DNA from: Azonexus sp.
Lineage (GTDB): Bacteria > Pseudomonadota > Gammaproteobacteria > Burkholderiales > Rhodocyclaceae
DNA: 32,855 bases
Reading direction: 5' to 3'
Assembly: GCA_031274715.1 (NCBI GenBank)
Contig: JAISPT010000071.1
Location: forward strand, 1-32,855
Shown: positions 29,992 to 32,855 of the stretch, in pieces
Numbering within the stretch: the stretch's first letter is position 1
How the letters are laid out: the number at the start of each line of letters is the position of its first letter
Notes under the pieces: model-generated
Databases searched by the model: none
Told to the model about the DNA's origin: nothing
What the model saw: the letters and a program-made list of their open reading frames with translations, nothing else
Translations under genes and position numbers: made by a program

Positions 29992-30828
29992 TCAAGGGGA
30001 AGTGAGTACCCGGATGCCCGTTTTTTCTTGAATTTCACCGGCGAAACCAGCCAATTCGTCCATCGGCAACGCCGTCAGGCGAGCGGCGGCGGGTTGCAAC
30101 GACGGCCGCGCCAAGCCGTATAGGTGAATACCAGCCAATCGACCGGCCAGCGGCGCCAGCAAGGCACAATAGGCAGCGCGGGCGGCTGCGTCGGGTGCCC
30201 GTCCATCAAGGGCAAACCAGCAGGTCTGCACCCAGGTCGGCGCCAAGGCGGCGCAACGGGCGAGATTGGCCGCCACTCTCGCCGGCGCCAGCGGCACGCC
30301 GCTGATCTCGGCCATGGCCTCGGGCTGCGCCCGGTCCAGCTTGAACCAGACCTCGCCCCCCAGCTCACCCAGCCGGCGGATACCGGCCGCCACGTTTGGC
30401 CGATGTACCAAGCTGCCGTTGGTGATCAGCCGCAACATCAGCTTGCCGCCCAAGCCAAAACCCTCCAGTACCCGGCCGACGCTCTCGACGGCAGCGGCGA
30501 ATTCAGCGGCGCTGGTCGGCTCGCCATTGCCGGAAAAGGCCACGTCCATCAGGCGCCGCGCGTCGGGCGGTACGGCACGGACCATGAAATCGCCGCTGAT
30601 GGCGGCATCAAGAAACTGCGCCAACTCCCGCTCCAGCAGGGGCAGATCAAGGGGCGGCGGGCCGCCGCGCTGTAAGTTGTCAACTTGACAATAGACGCAG
30701 GCCCAGTTGCAGGCGTTATTGATGTTGAGATTGATGCCAATCGAGACGCCGCCCGCCCGCCGCGAGATAACGGGATAGACATAGCGCAGGCCGGCACTGT
30801 CGCGGCGGTGGTCGTCGATGGTGAGCAT
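29992..30828 (-). CDS. Radical SAM protein (COG0731-like)
   Basis: This 278-residue protein carries the radical SAM cluster motif CNWACVYC (CxxxCxxC, about residues 39-46). It also shows a VAFSGNGEPTSAAEFAAAVE segment (GxGEPT motif, about 95-110) and a LRLITNGSL strand, all typical of the family. The region after about 145 (EVWFKLDRAQPEAMAEISG) resembles the COG0731 wyosine-synthetase-like group. The substrate is unknown. It is divergent from the QueD-like gene with 44 bp between, and this pairing may link it to deazapurine or pterin chemistry. Confidence 0.85.
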   Translation of the reverse strand: MLTIDDHRRDSAGLRYVYPVISRRAGGVSIGINLNINNACNWACVYCQVDNLQRGGPPPLDLPLLERELAQFLDAAISGDFMVRAVPPDARRLMDVAFSGNGEPTSAAEFAAAVESVGRVLEGFGLGGKLMLRLITNGSLVHRPNVAAGIRRLGELGGEVWFKLDRAQPEAMAEISGVPLAPARVAANLARCAALAPTWVQTCWFALDGRAPDAAARAAYCALLAPLAGRLAGIHLYGLARPSLQPAAARLTALPMDELAGFAGEIQEKTGIRVLTSP

Positions 30829-30872
30829 GGCCCATTGTATAATCCGCGACCGCCTCGTCGAGCCTTTCCATC

Positions 30873-31325
30873 ATGCACATCACCCGCCGCCTCGAATTCG
30901 ATGCCGGGCATCGCATCCCCGATCATAAGAGCCAGTGCCGCCATCTGCACGGGCACCGCTACGCTATCGAAATCACCCTTTCCGGCAGCGTGATCGACAA
31001 GGCCGGCGATGCCGCCAACGGCATGGTGATGGATTTCTCCCAGGTCAAGGGACTAGCCAAGGAACATCTGGTGGACGCCTGGGACCATGCTTTTCTGGCC
31101 TTCGCCGGCGATACCGCCATTGTCGATTTCCTGGCTAGCCTGCCCGACCACAAGACGGTCGTCCTCGACCGCGTGCCGACCGCCGAGAACCTCGCCCGCA
31201 TCGCCTTCGAGCGCCTCGATGCCGTCTATCGCGATACCTACGGCAACCACCTGCAGCTCGAACGCATCCGCCTCTACGAAACACCCAATTGCTGGGCCGA
31301 CGCGCTGCGTGCCCGGCTCGATTGA
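30873..31325 (+). CDS. queD: 6-carboxytetrahydropterin synthase family protein
   Basis: This 150-residue protein belongs to the 6-pyruvoyl-tetrahydropterin synthase fold. The zinc histidines lie in FDAGHRIPDH and CRHLHGHRYAIEI (residues about 9-34). The catalytic Cys is the one in SQCRHLHGH. DFSQVKG, WDHAFL, PTAENLA and the final ETPNCWA with its conserved Glu complete the signature. QueD makes carboxytetrahydropterin for queuosine; other queuosine genes are not in this window, so folate or biopterin roles cannot be excluded. The start is the ATG at 30873. Confidence 0.88.
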   Translation: MHITRRLEFDAGHRIPDHKSQCRHLHGHRYAIEITLSGSVIDKAGDAANGMVMDFSQVKGLAKEHLVDAWDHAFLAFAGDTAIVDFLASLPDHKTVVLDRVPTAENLARIAFERLDAVYRDTYGNHLQLERIRLYETPNCWADALRARLD

Positions 31326-31403
31326 GCGGCCCCGCCATTCTCCCTATACTTCCTGCCATAACACCTTGGCATCGCAGCCGATGCCGGAAAATGGGGAAGT
31401 TCA

Positions 31404-32585
31404 GTGCACCAGGCACCCGAACACAACGATAACGCACCGGCAGCGACGGCCAACGGACCGCCGCGCACCGGCCTGATCCTGACCGGCGGCGGTGCCCGCG
31501 CCGCCTATCAGGTCGGCGTATTACTGGCCGTCGCCAAGCTGAGCAATCACAATCAGCGCAATCCCTTCCCGATCCTTTGCGGCACGTCGGCCGGAGCCAT
31601 CAACGCGGCCAGCATCGCCTGCCTGGCCGACCATTTCACCAAGGCCGTCGCCATCCTGACCGAAGTCTGGCGCAACATGCGCGCCGGTGACGTCTATCGT
31701 GCCGACACGCTCGGCGTCGGCCTGTCGGGCGCCCGCTGGCTGTCGATGCTGGCCCTCGGCTGGTTGTTCCGCAACCCGCCGACCTCGCTGCTCGATAACG
31801 CGCCGCTGCGCACCCTGCTGACCCGTCACCTGGACTTCAGGGGTATCGAACGCGCCATCGCCCGTGGCGCCCTGCACGCGGTCTGCATTTCGGCCTCGGG
31901 CTACGAATCCGGCGAAAACATTAACTTCTTCCAAGCCCATCCCGCCGCGCAGCCCTGGCGCCGTGTGCAGCGCACAGGTATCCGGGCACAGATCGGCATC
32001 GACCATCTACTGGCCTCGAGCGCCATCCCCTTCGTCTTTCCGGCCACCCGCATCCACCGCGAATTTTTCGGCGACGGTTCGATGCGCCAACTGGCCCCGA
32101 TCTCGCCTGCCATTCACCTCGGCGCCGAACGGATATTCATCGTCGGCAGCAGTCGTAACGCCGAACAGCAGGAACGCCGCCGGATAGACGGCCATCCTTC
32201 GCTGGCGCAGATCGCTGGCCATGCCCTGTCGAGCATCTTCCTCGACAGCCTAGCCGGCGACATCGAAAGGATGGAGCGCATCAATGAGACGCTAGCGTCG
32301 ATTCCAGCAGAAGTGCACGCCCAGTCAGGCACCCAACTGCGGACAATTAGGACGCTGGTGATCGCCCCGTCGGAGCCGCTCGACCGGATCGCGGCAAAAT
32401 ATGCGGGAGCTTTACCCTGGGCGGTCAAGGCGATGCTGCGGGGCGTCGGCGCCATGAACCGGAACGGCGGTGCCCTGACCAGCTACCTACTGTTCGAGAA
32501 GCCCTACACGCAGGCGCTGATCGATCTCGGCTACGCCGACACCCTGGCCCGCGCTACCGAAGTCGGCGATTTCCTTCAGTTGTAG
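31404..32585 (+). CDS. Patatin-like phospholipase
   Basis: This 393-residue protein starts at the GTG at 31404, preceded by GGGGAAG. The oxyanion loop is LTGGGARAAYQVGVL (about residues 26-40). The nucleophile Ser lies in GTSAGAINAA (about 59-68), and the catalytic Asp is in the DGSMRQLAPISPAIHLGA segment (about 222-239). These are the patatin dyad motifs. No signal peptide is seen, so it is probably cytoplasmic or inner-membrane-associated and acts on phospholipids or acyl esters. The stop lies 8 bp before the tRNA-Ser remnant. Confidence 0.92.
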   Translation: MHQAPEHNDNAPAATANGPPRTGLILTGGGARAAYQVGVLLAVAKLSNHNQRNPFPILCGTSAGAINAASIACLADHFTKAVAILTEVWRNMRAGDVYRADTLGVGLSGARWLSMLALGWLFRNPPTSLLDNAPLRTLLTRHLDFRGIERAIARGALHAVCISASGYESGENINFFQAHPAAQPWRRVQRTGIRAQIGIDHLLASSAIPFVFPATRIHREFFGDGSMRQLAPISPAIHLGAERIFIVGSSRNAEQQERRRIDGHPSLAQIAGHALSSIFLDSLAGDIERMERINETLASIPAEVHAQSGTQLRTIRTLVIAPSEPLDRIAAKYAGALPWAVKAMLRGVGAMNRNGGALTSYLLFEKPYTQALIDLGYADTLARATEVGDFLQL

Positions 32586-32592
32586 CCGCCCT

Positions 32593-32648
32593 TGGCAGGA
32601 CCGGTGAGATTCGAACTCACGATGCCTTTCGGTACGCCGGTTTTCAAG
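32593..32648 (-). pseudogene. 3' half of tRNA-Ser(UGA), likely attachment site
   Basis: On the minus strand the sequence from 32648 reads CTTGAAAACCGGC (anticodon loop with TGA and the 3' anticodon stem). It continues with a long variable arm (GTACCGAAAGGCATC), the T-arm GTGAG-TTCGAAT-CTCAC, an acceptor strand CGGTCCT, a discriminator G and CCA (32593-32595). The 5' half of a tRNA-Ser is absent: the bases before the anticodon loop are AAGAA instead of a strand that could pair with CCGGC. This is what remains when an element integrates at the anticodon-loop region of a tRNA gene. Confidence 0.85.
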
Positions 32649-32734
32649 TTCTTAGAGCTAGGGGAAACTTTCCCCATAAACAATATTTATGTAACAAAGC
32701 CATTTAGATCAGTACGAGATTCCGGTGCACCATG
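32649..32734. other. AT-rich junction DNA of a probable integrated element
   Basis: GC drops sharply right after the tRNA-Ser remnant (for example CATAAACAATATTTATGTAA). There is a short inverted repeat GGGGAAA-C-TTTCCCC at 32661-32675. I see no gene here. Confidence 0.5.
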
Positions 32735-32855
32735 CTATCGACCATCACCTTCCTCCCATCGCCTAAGCAACTCCAACGGTATGGCATCGGCGATTTCAGC
32801 GTAACGCCTGCCGGTAAGCCGTTCGGCCTGACGTAGCAAATCCGCCACCGGACTG
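32735..32855 (-). CDS. C-terminal part of an unknown protein next to the tRNA remnant (cut by window edge)
   Basis: The last 39 residues before a TAG at 32735-32737 read SPVADLLRQAERLTGRRYAE and continue IADAIPLELLRRWEEGDGR. The chain is helical and charged. It lies 86 bp inside the tRNA-Ser remnant, where integrated elements often place their integrase, but this tail does not show the integrase Tyr motif. The identity is open. Confidence 0.45.
   Translation of the reverse strand, partial: SPVADLLRQAERLTGRRYAEIADAIPLELLRRWEEGDGR

Noticed and set aside
1..32855. CRISPR array or rRNA genes
   Set aside because: No regularly spaced repeats and no rRNA-like sequence were seen.

Overview
The window looks like a chromosome segment of a betaproteobacterium, most likely Rhodocyclales (Dechloromonas/Azonexus-like). 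This is inferred from the GC-rich codon usage and from the minus-strand order leuC-leuD-leuB-asd-fimV-truA-trpF-trpB-trpA-accD-folC-SPOR(dedD)-cvpA-purF, which is typical of that class. No database search was possible, so the genus is only a guess.

Layout. (1) Positions 1-8083, minus strand: the purF start (cut by the window edge), cvpA, a SPOR protein, folC, an out-of-place small membrane protein, accD, trpA, trpB, trpF, truA and a CbiQ-like membrane protein. Most of these genes overlap or abut. (2) Positions 8149-11301: fimV, the peptidoglycan-binding hub protein of type IV pilus function. (3) Positions 11348-21566: a complete filamentous-phage (inovirus) prophage of about 10.2 kb, bounded by a 20-bp direct repeat and inserted between asd and fimV. 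(4) Positions 21657-26188, minus: asd, leuB, leuD, a small lipoprotein and leuC. (5) Positions 26235-32585: an MFS transporter, a YdcH-like protein, aroC, a CBS-domain protein, an HTH regulator, a radical SAM protein, a QueD-like enzyme and a patatin phospholipase. (6) Positions 32593-32855: the 3' half of a tRNA-Ser(UGA) followed by unrelated DNA, which marks the edge of a second integrated element.

The prophage follows the f1 gene order: Rep, ssDNA-binding protein, small membrane proteins, a 45-aa major coat protein, a strong terminator, pIII-like adsorption protein, pVI-like protein, Zot/pI. It carries no pIV secretin. Accessory genes read on the minus strand at both ends: a DUF3693-type repressor, DUF2726 plus a small membrane protein, and a DUF1640-like coiled-coil pair. 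A tyrosine integrase closes the right end.

The most notable observations are these. The att core lies in the 3' ends of the convergent repressor and integrase genes, so integration changes the repressor's predicted C-terminus. The integrase carries an in-frame amber codon. The repressor gene reads without a visible terminator into host fimV. Three CCGCA-nn-TGCGG operators sit in two back-to-back promoters. Two adjoining strong hairpins lie inside the 5' part of rep, as expected for a pT181-type origin. A 25-nt inverted repeat flanks a small, AT-richer gene.
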